This document shows positions 52,502-60,919 of a DNA stretch of 64,000 bases, piece after piece. This stretch comes from Candidatus Limicola stercorigallinarum (GTDB lineage Bacteria > Actinomycetota > Coriobacteriia > Coriobacteriales > Coriobacteriaceae). How positions within the stretch are numbered: position 1 is the stretch's first letter; every line of letters begins with the position of its first letter. Under the pieces are notes generated by a model. That model ran no database searches and was not told the DNA's origin. It saw only the letters and a program-made list of their open reading frames with translations. The position numbers were made by a program, and so were the translations under genes. Location of the stretch: contig DVID01000009.1 in the NCBI GenBank assembly GCA_018711625.1, positions 83,691 to 147,690 on the forward strand. The letters run 5' to 3'.

Positions 52502-52571
52502 CACCAGCTTGTTTTTTCGACGTTGAATGCCCTATTTTCGGCCCCTTCAACGTCGAAAAAACAAGCTGGTG
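52502..52571. repeat. Palindromic element, copy 2
   Basis: Perfect 26-base arms (CACCAGCTTGTTTTTTCGAC...) with an 18-base loop TGCCCTATTTTCGGCCCC. It lies 63 bases after degV and 38 bases beyond the end of the nuclease-like gene. The loop is the reverse complement of the copy 3 loop (15 of 18 bases), so the two face each other. Confidence 0.9.
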
Positions 52572-52608
52572 CATTTTGAAGTGCTGCCGCACGGGATGCG
52601 GCGAACCA

Positions 52609-53670
52609 TCACAGCTCGATGGGAGGTGCGGGCGTGGTCCAGCTCCGGCTGCCATGCGGCAGGTCGGGCCGTGGGGCGGTTGCGCGATAGTCGTGGCCGG
52701 TGAGTGTTTCGGCGGTGACGCCTGCCTGCGCGAGCATCGCGACCAGACGTCCCGGGGTCCACACGTCGCGCATGGTGAATCGTACTATGGGCATGCGCAG
52801 CAGCGTGAGGTGTGATTCGCGCTGGCGTTCCCGCACCAGTGCATCGACGGTGCTCCTCCCGTTGAGATAGCGCGGTTCGACGTATTTTTCCATCCCGTCG
52901 AGTTCGCCCACTACGCGCGAGCCATCGCGCAGGTTGAAGAGGAAGTCGACGCGCGGACGGCGCCATAGATCCATGGGGTCGACGAACGTCACCTGGAGGT
53001 CGCTAGGCGCGATACCCGCTTCAATCATGACAGCGCGAGCGATGGACTCGCCGCCGCTTTCGGCCCGTCCGTCCGCCCAGGCAGCAATCTTGTGCGCGCG
53101 CCGCACGCCGCGGTAGCCGGGAGCGTGGGCATCAATGAAGCCGTCGAGCATGGGTCGCTCGACATCAAGCATGCGAAGCGTTGCATCCATAACCGCGAGC
53201 GCCTCGGAGAAGGGTAGCGTACGGCCGCAGTCGACCACCGTCTGCGTGAGGGTGGTCACGCGAACGCCATCTCGTATCGCGTGCTCTGGATTCAGCTTCA
53301 TATGTCGCTGCAGGTGCGCTGTGGTTCTGACAGGACGTTTGCTCGGGGTGATGACATGCAGTGGCAACAGGGGGCCTTCGTTCACGGGGAGGCTGTGTGC
53401 GAGCGCAGCGCTCCGTCCGCAAAACACTAGGTGAGGATTTCGCTCGGTGAGTGTGCGCATGACAAACATCGAGCGGTCGCGTGCGGAGAGGCGCTGCCAC
53501 AGCTCGGCACTTGCAAAGAGCTGAGGATACGGTTCGACAACGGTGCCCGCCCGAACGCGTCCCCGCAGTGTTCGGGTGTCGCGCGGGTCGGGCGCGGCGC
53601 AGCGGCCCTGCTCAAACGCCTCTGCAAGCAGAGTGTTAAGCCGCTGGTCCACATCGCGTCGCGTCCTCAT
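52609..53670 (-). CDS. AbiEi-like N-terminus with PD-(D/E)XK nuclease-like C-terminus
   Basis: 353 residues, isolated on the minus strand. The N-terminal half resembles the AbiEi antitoxin-type domain common in actinobacterial orphans (LRGRVRAGTVVEPYPQLFA, FCGRSAALAHSLPV). The C-terminal part looks like a DUF559/Vsr-type nuclease core: ESGGESIARAVMIEAGIAP, RPRVDFLFNLRDGSRVVGELDGMEKY, which supplies the E, D and E-x-D residues. No AbiEii toxin gene is adjacent. AAGGAG lies five bases before ATG 53670. Function is unknown; defence or a regulatory role is speculative. Palindromic elements flank it on both sides. Confidence 0.6.
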   Translation of the reverse strand: MRTRRDVDQRLNTLLAEAFEQGRCAAPDPRDTRTLRGRVRAGTVVEPYPQLFASAELWQRLSARDRSMFVMRTLTERNPHLVFCGRSAALAHSLPVNEGPLLPLHVITPSKRPVRTTAHLQRHMKLNPEHAIRDGVRVTTLTQTVVDCGRTLPFSEALAVMDATLRMLDVERPMLDGFIDAHAPGYRGVRRAHKIAAWADGRAESGGESIARAVMIEAGIAPSDLQVTFVDPMDLWRRPRVDFLFNLRDGSRVVGELDGMEKYVEPRYLNGRSTVDALVRERQRESHLTLLRMPIVRFTMRDVWTPGRLVAMLAQAGVTAETLTGHDYRATAPRPDLPHGSRSWTTPAPPIEL

Positions 53671-53936
53671 CGCATCTCCTTACCGCGGCGCTGGGAGTCC
53701 ACGCCGTCCCGGGTGCGCGATACGGGGTGGAGCAAGCTCTTCTTGGTGCGAGGCTCTCGCCGCGTCGCGCGTTTCAGCTATTGTGCGCCCGATGACGGCG
53801 TGCGATGTATGCGGCGCTTCTCAACGGAGTCCATCCATCTGCCTACGGTAAAAGTGTCAGAAAAGGCCGCGGATCTTGTGTACGCGGGCTGCACGGGATG
53901 TGCTGGCCGCGTTGGCGGCGTCCATGCCGGCCGATG
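53671..53936. other. Gene-free region upstream of the nuclease-like gene
   Basis: Part of a 505-base stretch without a convincing gene. It should contain the promoter of the nuclease-like gene on the minus strand. ORFs in it lack ribosome sites and family features. Confidence 0.4.
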
Positions 53937-54010
53937 TGCACCAGCTTGTTTATTTGACGTTGAAGGGGCTGAAAATAGAGCGTTCAACGTCGAAAAAACA
54001 AGCTGGTGCA
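53937..54010. repeat. Palindromic element, copy 3
   Basis: 28-base arms (TGCACCAGCTTGTTT...) with two mismatches and an 18-base loop GGGGCTGAAAATAGAGCG. It lies on the other side of the nuclease-like gene from copy 2, in inverse orientation. Confidence 0.9.
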
Positions 54011-54072
54011 AAATCTGGGCTGAGGCGACGCGACAACTACCCCTGCCGTTGCCCCTGCGTGCATAATTGCCG

Positions 54073-54089
54073 TGTCACCAAAGGTGACA
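54073..54089. promoter_or_regulatory. Operator-like palindrome before purD
   Basis: TGTCACC-AAA-GGTGACA is a perfect 7-bp inverted repeat about 23 bases upstream of a TATGAT hexamer (54113-54118), placing it at the -35 region of a likely purD promoter. Confidence 0.5.
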
Positions 54090-54175
54090 TACGCAAGAGC
54101 TCGCGAATCTCATATGATGGTAAGAGCGCAGAGTGTCCCGCCTATGCGGCGGGCATGATATGAAGGGGAGCCCTT

Positions 54176-55480
54176 ATGACCACCGATTCTCAGACCATCG
54201 ATATTCTGCTGTTGGGCAGCGGCGGGCGCGAGCATGCGCTGGCCATGAAGCTGGCCGAGTCGTCGCGCTGTGGCACGCTCTACATTGCGCCGGGCAATGG
54301 CGGCACGCTCGAGGTGGGCGTGAACGTAGCGCTCGCCGAGGACGATCCCGAGGCTGTGGCGGCTTTCGCGCGTGAAGAGGGCATCGGCCTAGTGGTGATT
54401 GGCCCCGAGGCTCCGCTTGTGGCCGGCGTGGCCGATGCGGTGCGTGCCGAGGGCATCCCCTGCTTTGGCCCGGGGGCTCAAGGTGCGCAGATGGAGGGCT
54501 CCAAACTCTTTTCCAAGCAGCTCATGGAGCGCGCGGGTATTCCCACGGCGGCGTATGGCTCGTTCACCGACGAGGCGTCGGCCCTCGCGTACGTGCGCGA
54601 GCAAGGGGCACCGCTTGTGGTGAAGGCGGACGGCCTTGCTGCTGGTAAGGGTGTTATCGTGGCCACCGAGCTTGCCCAGGCCGAGGAGGCCGTGCGCGAG
54701 TGCTTTGGCGGCGCCTTTGGTGAGGCGGGCTCGACCGTGGTCATCGAGGAGATGCTCACCGGCCCGGAGTGCTCGCTTCTGGCGTTCACCGACGGCAAGA
54801 CGGTGCGTCCCATGGCCACCTCGCAAGACCACAAGCGCGCCCTCGAGGGCGACCTCGGCCCCAACACGGGCGGCATGGGCGTGTACAGCCCGGTGCCCAT
54901 CGTCACGCCGGAGGAGCACGCCGAGATGGAGCGCATCATGGCGGCAACGGTGGCGGAGCTCGCCGCCGAGGGCATCGATTACCGCGGCTGCCTGTATGGC
55001 GGCTTCATGCTCACGCCCCAAGGCCCCAAGGTGCTCGAGTTCAACGCGCGCTTCGGCGACCCCGAGACCCAGGTGATCCTCCCGCGTCTCGAGAACGATC
55101 TCGTGGAGGTCATGCTCGCGTGCGCGGAGCAGCGTCTGGACGAGGTCGAGCTCGCATGGAGCGACAAATGGGCCGTCTCGGTGGTGCTCACGAGCGCCGG
55201 TTATCCGGGTTCATATGAGAAAGGCAAGGTCATCACCGGTGTCGAGGACGCCGCCGCGCTGGAGGACGTTACGGTGTACCACGCCGGCACCGCGGTGAAC
55301 GAGGCGGGCGAGCTCGTGACGGCAGGTGGCCGCGTCATCGACGTGACGGCGCTCGGCGACACGTTCGAAGCCGCGCGCGACCGGGCGTATGAGGCGTGCG
55401 AGAAGATTCAGTTCGAGGGAAAGACGCTGCGCCGCGACATTGGCCTGCGCGCGCTCAAGGGGCGTTCTGCCTGGGAGTAG
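54176..55480 (+). CDS. purD: Phosphoribosylamine--glycine ligase
   Basis: 434 residues. It makes glycinamide ribonucleotide with ATP, the second step of purine synthesis. ILLLGSGGREHALAMKLAES opens the N-domain; the ATP-grasp has VVKADGLAAGKGVIVA, TVVIEEMLTGPECSLLAF, DHKRALEGDLGPNTGGMGVYSP and VLEFNARFGDPETQVILPRL (metal site). AAGGGGAG precedes ATG 54176. It is alone; other purine genes are outside the window apart from purA and hpt. Confidence 0.96.
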   Translation: MTTDSQTIDILLLGSGGREHALAMKLAESSRCGTLYIAPGNGGTLEVGVNVALAEDDPEAVAAFAREEGIGLVVIGPEAPLVAGVADAVRAEGIPCFGPGAQGAQMEGSKLFSKQLMERAGIPTAAYGSFTDEASALAYVREQGAPLVVKADGLAAGKGVIVATELAQAEEAVRECFGGAFGEAGSTVVIEEMLTGPECSLLAFTDGKTVRPMATSQDHKRALEGDLGPNTGGMGVYSPVPIVTPEEHAEMERIMAATVAELAAEGIDYRGCLYGGFMLTPQGPKVLEFNARFGDPETQVILPRLENDLVEVMLACAEQRLDEVELAWSDKWAVSVVLTSAGYPGSYEKGKVITGVEDAAALEDVTVYHAGTAVNEAGELVTAGGRVIDVTALGDTFEAARDRAYEACEKIQFEGKTLRRDIGLRALKGRSAWE

Positions 55481-55807
55481 GCGCGAGCGTCGCGGTGAGC
55501 GGGCTGCATAGGCTTGCCGTCTGAGCGCAGGCGGACGCGAACCATCTATACCGTGCATGAGGGGCTGGGTGACCGGCCCCTTTGTTATGGCGCGGCGCGC
55601 GATGCTCCATTTGTGGCAAGGGTGTCGGAATTAATCGGCGAACGGCAACGGCCTGCTAAGACCGGGAAAAGAACTGCTTTGTCGCACTAAAGTGCCGTAG
55701 GGGTGTCATATTCAAATACCCCCGCTGACCTGCGTGGTCGTAGTATGGTTTTCATCTCTATGTCTGTTATTTACCTGCCGCGATAGCGACAGCGGCAGGA
55801 GCGTCAT
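55481..55807. other. Upstream region of the adhesin gene
   Basis: 327 bases without a gene. It holds GCACT-AA-AGTGC (55684-55695), related to the CTAAAG-type palindromes elsewhere. It ends in a hairpin (55774-55799). A TAGTAT hexamer at 55741 may be a -10 element but no -35 is clear. Confidence 0.4.
55774..55799 (+). promoter_or_regulatory. Hairpin overlapping the ribosome site of the first adhesin start
   Basis: CCTGCCGC / GCGGCAGG with a 10-base loop. Its 3' arm includes the first three bases of AGGAG (55797-55801), seven bases from ATG 55808, so folding would hide that site. The second start (ATG 55826) would stay accessible. Confidence 0.5.
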
Positions 55808-55876
55808 ATGTTGAATGGGGGAACAATGATGTTTTCGGCCAAAAATGCGCATGGGGGGGGGCGTCTCATAACTTAA
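55808..55876 (+). other. Out-of-frame leader ORF carrying the adhesin start and half the signal peptide
   Basis: From ATG 55808 (AGGAG upstream) or ATG 55826 (GGGGGA upstream) the frame reads ...MMFSAKNAHGGGRLIT and stops at TAA 55874. It enters a run of nine G at codons for Gly. One added G (or two lost) would switch it into the adhesin frame, giving AHGGGASHNLIRALSMALLAVLLACP, a normal positively charged signal peptide. Confidence 0.7.
55853..55861 (+). repeat. Homopolymer tract of nine G in the adhesin signal-peptide region
   Basis: Nine consecutive G residues, the type of tract that slips during replication. Its length decides whether the leader frame joins the adhesin frame; nine is the out-of-frame state. 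A sequencing or assembly error in the tract is the main alternative. Confidence 0.9.
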
Positions 55877-55890
55877 TTAGGGCCCTCTCG

Positions 55891-58800
55891 ATGGCGTTGC
55901 TTGCGGTGTTGCTGGCGTGCCCCGTGGCGGCGATTGCCGTGGAGGGTGACACCGACACGCAGCCGGGTACCGTGCAGGGCTTCACGCCGGGCGGCACTAC
56001 TATCAACCTGTTCGACTACTGGATCACGGGACAAGATGCCGCCGACAATGTCAACTGGGTTGACGAGCACGCGAATCGAGGCATCAACAAGGGGCATACC
56101 CTCAATTTTGGCAAGGGTATGGAGGGTGGCGAGCGTGGCGCTAACGAATGGACGCAATCTGCCGAGCCGCGCATCGGGCTCGTCGCGAATAAGCTGAATG
56201 AGGACGGTTATCCCGTCCTTGAGGTAGGAAACAAAGAGTCTCTCGCGTACCTGTTCAATCCTGAATCGTTTGAGGGCAAGCAGGCATACAGCAATGTCGG
56301 AAACCTGCTGCAGGTCGACAATACCGGCTATTTCTATTACGACTGCAAGGCGAATTTCGCAGAGTTTGATGCCGAAGACAATGCGTTCACGCTTTACGAT
56401 GGCGGAGCCGTCAATGCCTATGGCTCTTCACCGGACGGCCAGTTCTTCCCCTTCAACACGTATAATCAGGTCGCGGGCGAGAACATCGACTCGGTAAACG
56501 AGGTCATCAAACATTACTTCGGTATGACGATGCGCACCCGTTTTGTGCAGCAGAACGGCGGTCACACCACGCCTGATGAAGATCAGGCCGTCACCTATAA
56601 CTTCTCCGGCGACGACGACATCTGGATCTTCATCGACGGCGTGCTTGTGGGAGACCTAGGCGGTATTCACGACGCCACGTCTATCGAGATCGATTTCTCG
56701 ACGGGCATGGTGCGTGTCTACGATGACGGCGCAAAGAACGACGACGCCTACAAAGACACCTCTCTCAACAATGAGTGGGACGAGGGCGAGAAGGTCTACA
56801 ACGGTGGCGGCCAGGGCGAGACGCTCAGGAGCATCTTCGAGGACGTTTACGGTGTGGGCAATGTCCCCAAAGGTCTTTTCAACGAGGGTGGCGACACCTT
56901 CGCCGACAATACCTATCACACGCTTGACTTCTTCTATCTCGAGCGCGGCAACACCGACTCCAACATGGCGCTCAAGTACAACCTGATCAACATCCCCGAG
57001 ACCGACATCGTGAAGGTCGATCAAGACGGCAATCCCGTTGCGGGCGCCGAATTCAAGCTGTACGACCGCGCCGCCTATGCGCAGAACAGTGGGGTGACCC
57101 CGCTCGCGTCCGCCGTGACGGAGGGCGACGGCAGCGTGGTGCTCCTTGACCCCGACAATACCAACCGCCCCATCACGCTCGAGAGTCTATGGGAGCATGT
57201 GGTTGAGGAAGGAAGCGGTGCGACAACCTGCGACCTCATGCTGGTGGAGACGGATGTGCCTGCCGGCCACCGCGTGGCGCAGAAGATTCCGCTGCAGATT
57301 CTGAAGAAGGAAAAAACCGAAGGCGACCCCTTCTACCTGCTGCTCTCCAAGGATCCCTGGACGACGGGCGCCTACGCGATGCCCAAGGTCATGCTCACGG
57401 CGCCGGAGGAGACCAGCATCCAGGTAGAGCCTCTTTCGGATAACTCGACCATCTCTCAGAACGTGTTGCAGAAAGGCGATATCCAAGACGGCCTTCTGTT
57501 CGCCATTGTCGAGAAGAAGGTGGGCGATGGGTGGCTCCCGGTGTACGGCGACCCGCTGAACGGCTGGGCGGTGGCGGAGACGCTGGACGCCAGCACCGTT
57601 ATCGCAGCCGCTAAGGCCACACATGCCCAGTTTGCACTCGACACCACGGGCAGCTTCCGCGCCGAGGTCAACAGCCTGCCCGGTGACATTCTCAAATACT
57701 CCTTCTTCACGGGCGAGAAGGATGCGGAATACCGCGGCGCCTACTTCTATTCAACGGCGAAGACCTTCGACGGCATCGAAAAAGAGAACACGGCGACGGT
57801 GACCAATCCCGAGGCATTCACGCGTAATTTCTCGGCGCGTGTCTGCGTGTCCAATATCATCAACCGCTTTGCCGTGCAGAAGCTTGATGAGAAGGGCAGC
57901 CCGGTGGAAGACGCCACGATGGCGCTATACACAAACGACCAGGTGACGGTCGACAAGAACGGTGTGGCGACCCTCAATGATGAGAGCGCGGAGCCGTTGC
58001 AGACCGCGACTACCGCAACCCTCACCAAGGAAAATGCCGCCATTGACCTTGAGGGTGCCTGCATCTTCACCAATCTCAATCCCGGCGTGTACTGGGTGGG
58101 CGAGCAGGTGTCGCCCAAGGAACCTTCTGACGCTGATCCAAACGGCTATCTCAAGAACAACACGCTCGCCAAGGTGCTCGTCACCGACGACGGCGTATTT
58201 GCTGACGCCGGTAAGGCCGGCGACGGCGTGACCGTCATGCGCGGCGTGGGCCGTGTGATGCGCTCGATGGTGCAGTTTGCCGTTGCGGACGATATCGACG
58301 TCACGCTGCACAACATCGTGGCGCAGGCACGCATGGGCACGGTGGTCACTAACGAAGCGGGTGACACTTCGATTGAATGGGGCGCTCCCGACCCGGAGAG
58401 TGAACTCCATCTGCAGTATGCCGGTGATGGCGATCGCGTTTTGGACTACACGACCGATGCAAGCGTATCGGATGAGGAGCTTCAAAGCGCATCGGAGTAT
58501 TACACCGTCGACGAGGGCGTGCCCGGGTTGGTGGTCAACCAGTGCGCGAAGCATAAGGTCGAGAGCGAAGCTGCCTGGACGCCCCTCGTTGAAGACGATA
58601 AAACCCCGATCGATATCACGCCGCTCTTCACCGGCGTGAACGTCGTGCGGATTGCAAACCAGCGCGTGAGCGGTCTCGATGTGACGAAAAAGGTGACCGC
58701 CGATGATCCCACTGCCGTCGGCTCCAACGACGAGTTCACCTTCACCGTGCGCTTCACGAATCCTGTCGGCGCGGACGGGCTTGCAACGCCGTTGACGCAG

Positions 58801-60264
58801 GAGCAGGCCGAAGCGGTAGACATGGGTGTAGTCGCGTTCGAGACGGCACCCACTGGCTCAATGGCGACAAGACCGGTCAAACTCGAGAGCGACGGCTCCG
58901 TCAAGGTGACCATCAAGGCCAATGAGACGGCGCGCTTCGTGAACGTCCCCGTGGGCACGACGTATACGGTAATCGAGGAACCGTGCGACGGGTACGTGCT
59001 GAGTGACAAGTCGGAAGACATGACCGGCACCATCGCGTTTAGCGACCAAAGAGCGGTAGCCACGGCAGTCGTGAAAAACATCAAGGTCGATGGTGCCACG
59101 GCGGCTATCGATGTTCAGAAGACCGTCACGGGCACCGAGACCACGGACAACTTCACGTTCACGATTGCACTGTCCAGAGAGACGGATGAGGGCATCCGTG
59201 ATGGCGTGAGCGTTATGCGCGATGGGCGGCTGCAGTCGATTGGCACCGATGATGTCACCATCAGCCCGGTCACCGTCACCGCGGACTTCGCCGAAGGCCA
59301 CCAGACTCAGCGGGCTTCATCTGAGCAGCTTGTTTTCACCGAAGAGAGGACCTACATCTTCGACGTCAAGGAGACGGTCACGGACAAAAAGCCCAACTGG
59401 ACGTATGACAGCGCATCCACTCGCAAGGTGACGGTGGTTGTTGAACGGGAATCCGATACCGATACGCAGCTGACGGCGGAGGTCATCTACAACAACAGTA
59501 ATGCCCCCCAAGAAAATGACAAACGGGTCGGTGATGCAGCGGCGTTCACCAACGTCTACACCGCTCCTACGACGACGGCACAGATTAAGGCCGTCAAGCG
59601 TCTGACGGGCGACTCTGCAACGCTCCTCGCCGATCAGTTCGCCTTCGAACTGCGCGACAAGGACGGCAAGCTCGTTGCCGACGCCAAGAATGATGCCGCG
59701 GGCAACGTGACCTTCGACGCCAACACCTATGACGCAGACGGCATCTATACCTACACCCTGCGCGAGGTCCTGCCTGACGATGACGACGACGTCACACCGG
59801 GTATCCAGCAGGACGGCTTCACCTACGACGAGACGATCTATCGCGTCTCGGTGAGCGTGAATGTCAACGAGCAGGGTGGACTCACCGCCGTGGTGACCTA
59901 TAACGAAGGCGCCGACGGTACGGGCAAGGCGGTCGACACGCCTGTGTTTGAGAACGCCTACACCAAGTGGGGTGGTGGTGACCCCGTCATACCGGATGAC
60001 CCCAACCCGGACACGCCGGACCCCGACGAGCCCGATCCCGACACACCCGATCCGGACACTCCGGATCCCGACACTCCGGATCCCGAAACCCCAGATACCC
60101 CCGATCCCGACACGCCGGGCACGCCAGACGGGCCCGACCCCAATACTCCCATCGACAAGATTCCTGGCACGGGTGACGCCATGCCGGCCATGGTCGCGGG
60201 CGTAGCGGCGCTCGGCGCGGTGTGTATCGCAGGGGCTGTCGTACTCAAGAAGCGGAGTGAATGA
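55891..60264 (+). CDS. Pilin-like sortase-anchored adhesin (fibro-slime, Cna-B and isopeptide domains)
   Basis: 1457 residues from ATG 55891; the true start is probably 55808 or 55826, cut off by the G9 tract. Without it the signal peptide (MALLAVLLACPVAAIA) lacks its basic start. Domains: a fibro-slime/PA14-like head (TYNFSGDDDIWIFIDGVLVGDLGG near 237), Cna-B/SpaA-like domains (KVDQDGNPVAGAEFKLYD near 378; KLDEKGSPVEDATMALYT near 667), and three pilin isopeptide-type domains (TFTVRF near 945, NFTFTIAL near 1085, FAFELRDKDGKLVADAKNDAAGNVTF near 1245). A Pro-Asp-Thr repeat stalk then leads to the sorting signal IPGTGD, a hydrophobic stretch and KKRSE. It is probably wall-linked and host-binding. 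A winged-helix gene follows after three bases. Confidence 0.85.
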   Translation: MALLAVLLACPVAAIAVEGDTDTQPGTVQGFTPGGTTINLFDYWITGQDAADNVNWVDEHANRGINKGHTLNFGKGMEGGERGANEWTQSAEPRIGLVANKLNEDGYPVLEVGNKESLAYLFNPESFEGKQAYSNVGNLLQVDNTGYFYYDCKANFAEFDAEDNAFTLYDGGAVNAYGSSPDGQFFPFNTYNQVAGENIDSVNEVIKHYFGMTMRTRFVQQNGGHTTPDEDQAVTYNFSGDDDIWIFIDGVLVGDLGGIHDATSIEIDFSTGMVRVYDDGAKNDDAYKDTSLNNEWDEGEKVYNGGGQGETLRSIFEDVYGVGNVPKGLFNEGGDTFADNTYHTLDFFYLERGNTDSNMALKYNLINIPETDIVKVDQDGNPVAGAEFKLYDRAAYAQNSGVTPLASAVTEGDGSVVLLDPDNTNRPITLESLWEHVVEEGSGATTCDLMLVETDVPAGHRVAQKIPLQILKKEKTEGDPFYLLLSKDPWTTGAYAMPKVMLTAPEETSIQVEPLSDNSTISQNVLQKGDIQDGLLFAIVEKKVGDGWLPVYGDPLNGWAVAETLDASTVIAAAKATHAQFALDTTGSFRAEVNSLPGDILKYSFFTGEKDAEYRGAYFYSTAKTFDGIEKENTATVTNPEAFTRNFSARVCVSNIINRFAVQKLDEKGSPVEDATMALYTNDQVTVDKNGVATLNDESAEPLQTATTATLTKENAAIDLEGACIFTNLNPGVYWVGEQVSPKEPSDADPNGYLKNNTLAKVLVTDDGVFADAGKAGDGVTVMRGVGRVMRSMVQFAVADDIDVTLHNIVAQARMGTVVTNEAGDTSIEWGAPDPESELHLQYAGDGDRVLDYTTDASVSDEELQSASEYYTVDEGVPGLVVNQCAKHKVESEAAWTPLVEDDKTPIDITPLFTGVNVVRIANQRVSGLDVTKKVTADDPTAVGSNDEFTFTVRFTNPVGADGLATPLTQEQAEAVDMGVVAFETAPTGSMATRPVKLESDGSVKVTIKANETARFVNVPVGTTYTVIEEPCDGYVLSDKSEDMTGTIAFSDQRAVATAVVKNIKVDGATAAIDVQKTVTGTETTDNFTFTIALSRETDEGIRDGVSVMRDGRLQSIGTDDVTISPVTVTADFAEGHQTQRASSEQLVFTEERTYIFDVKETVTDKKPNWTYDSASTRKVTVVVERESDTDTQLTAEVIYNNSNAPQENDKRVGDAAAFTNVYTAPTTTAQIKAVKRLTGDSATLLADQFAFELRDKDGKLVADAKNDAAGNVTFDANTYDADGIYTYTLREVLPDDDDDVTPGIQQDGFTYDETIYRVSVSVNVNEQGGLTAVVTYNEGADGTGKAVDTPVFENAYTKWGGGDPVIPDDPNPDTPDPDEPDPDTPDPDTPDPDTPDPETPDTPDPDTPGTPDGPDPNTPIDKIPGTGDAMPAMVAGVAALGAVCIAGAVVLKKRSE

Positions 60265-60267
60265 TCG

Positions 60268-60645
60268 ATGGCGCTCAAAGCAGGAGAAGGGTCGTCCCTC
60301 AAGGGCGTGAGCAGGCGTATCTCGGGCAGGCATGCGTTCATTCACGAGCGGGTGCTCGAGATGGTGGTGCGCGAGACCGAGCTTCGCGGATCGGTGACAT
60401 TTTGCAAGAATGACCTCGCACACCGTCTGAGCTGCTTCCCGCGTACGCTCGACCGCGCGATCATCCGCCTGAGGCGCGAGGGTCTCATAGTGACGACGCC
60501 GGTATTTGGAGAGACGGGCGCGCAGCTGGGCAACGAGTACCGTGCCACCGAGGCGGGCATCGCTCTCGCGGCGACGTTCACTCCCGAGAAGCCGCCGCGT
60601 AAACGCGGAAAGGCCAGCGACTCGTCAAACAAGGACCAGGCATAA
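60268..60645 (+). CDS. Small winged-helix DNA-binding protein
   Basis: 125 residues. The region RHAFIHERVLEMVVRETELRGSVTFCKNDLAHRLSCFPRTLDRAIIRLRREGLIVTTPVFGETGAQLGNEYRATEAG fits a winged-helix domain: the recognition helix is FPRTLDRAIIRLRREG and the wing follows. The tail is basic (PPRKRGK). It begins three bases after the adhesin stop, so it is almost certainly co-transcribed and may regulate the adhesin. The start is weak: GGAG is 12 bases from ATG 60268. No named family is assigned. Confidence 0.65.
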   Translation: MALKAGEGSSLKGVSRRISGRHAFIHERVLEMVVRETELRGSVTFCKNDLAHRLSCFPRTLDRAIIRLRREGLIVTTPVFGETGAQLGNEYRATEAGIALAATFTPEKPPRKRGKASDSSNKDQA

Positions 60646-60684
60646 CGGAGTCCATGCCGCATCATGGGCACCATCACAATCCGG

Positions 60685-60723
60685 GAAGGGCGCGCAGAGC
60701 GATGACGCGGCGCGCCCTTCTGC
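60685..60723 (+). terminator. Terminator after the adhesin operon
   Basis: Stem AAGGGCGCGC / GCGCGCCCTT with a 14-base loop followed by CTTCTG. It has a moderate T-tract only. Confidence 0.6.
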
Positions 60724-60744
60724 CATGAGGGAAGCGTATCTCTC

Positions 60745-60814
60745 GCGTTACGGCTCGATATGTCCAAATCATCGCGAATTTGGGCGCTCGTTTGGACAAT
60801 AGGGGCCGTAACGC
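60745..60814. repeat. Nested inverted repeat before the Nudix genes
   Basis: Outer arms GCGTTACGGC / GCCGTAACGC (60745-60754, 60805-60814) and inner arms TGTCCAAA / TTTGGACA (60761-60768, 60791-60798) form a long interrupted hairpin. It is unlike the other palindromic families in the window. Confidence 0.65.
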
Positions 60815-60919
60815 AAACGGGGCGCACGCAACTTCCAAAGCCTGCTGGTTGCCAAACACCGCCTATGCGGGTACAAGCATCCTGATGTGATATACGCGCC
60901 ATACAAGAGAGGGAACGCT

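Noticed and set aside
53431-54066. 211-aa plus-strand ORF
   Set aside because: It runs antisense to the nuclease-like gene and across the palindromic element; no ribosome site or domain.
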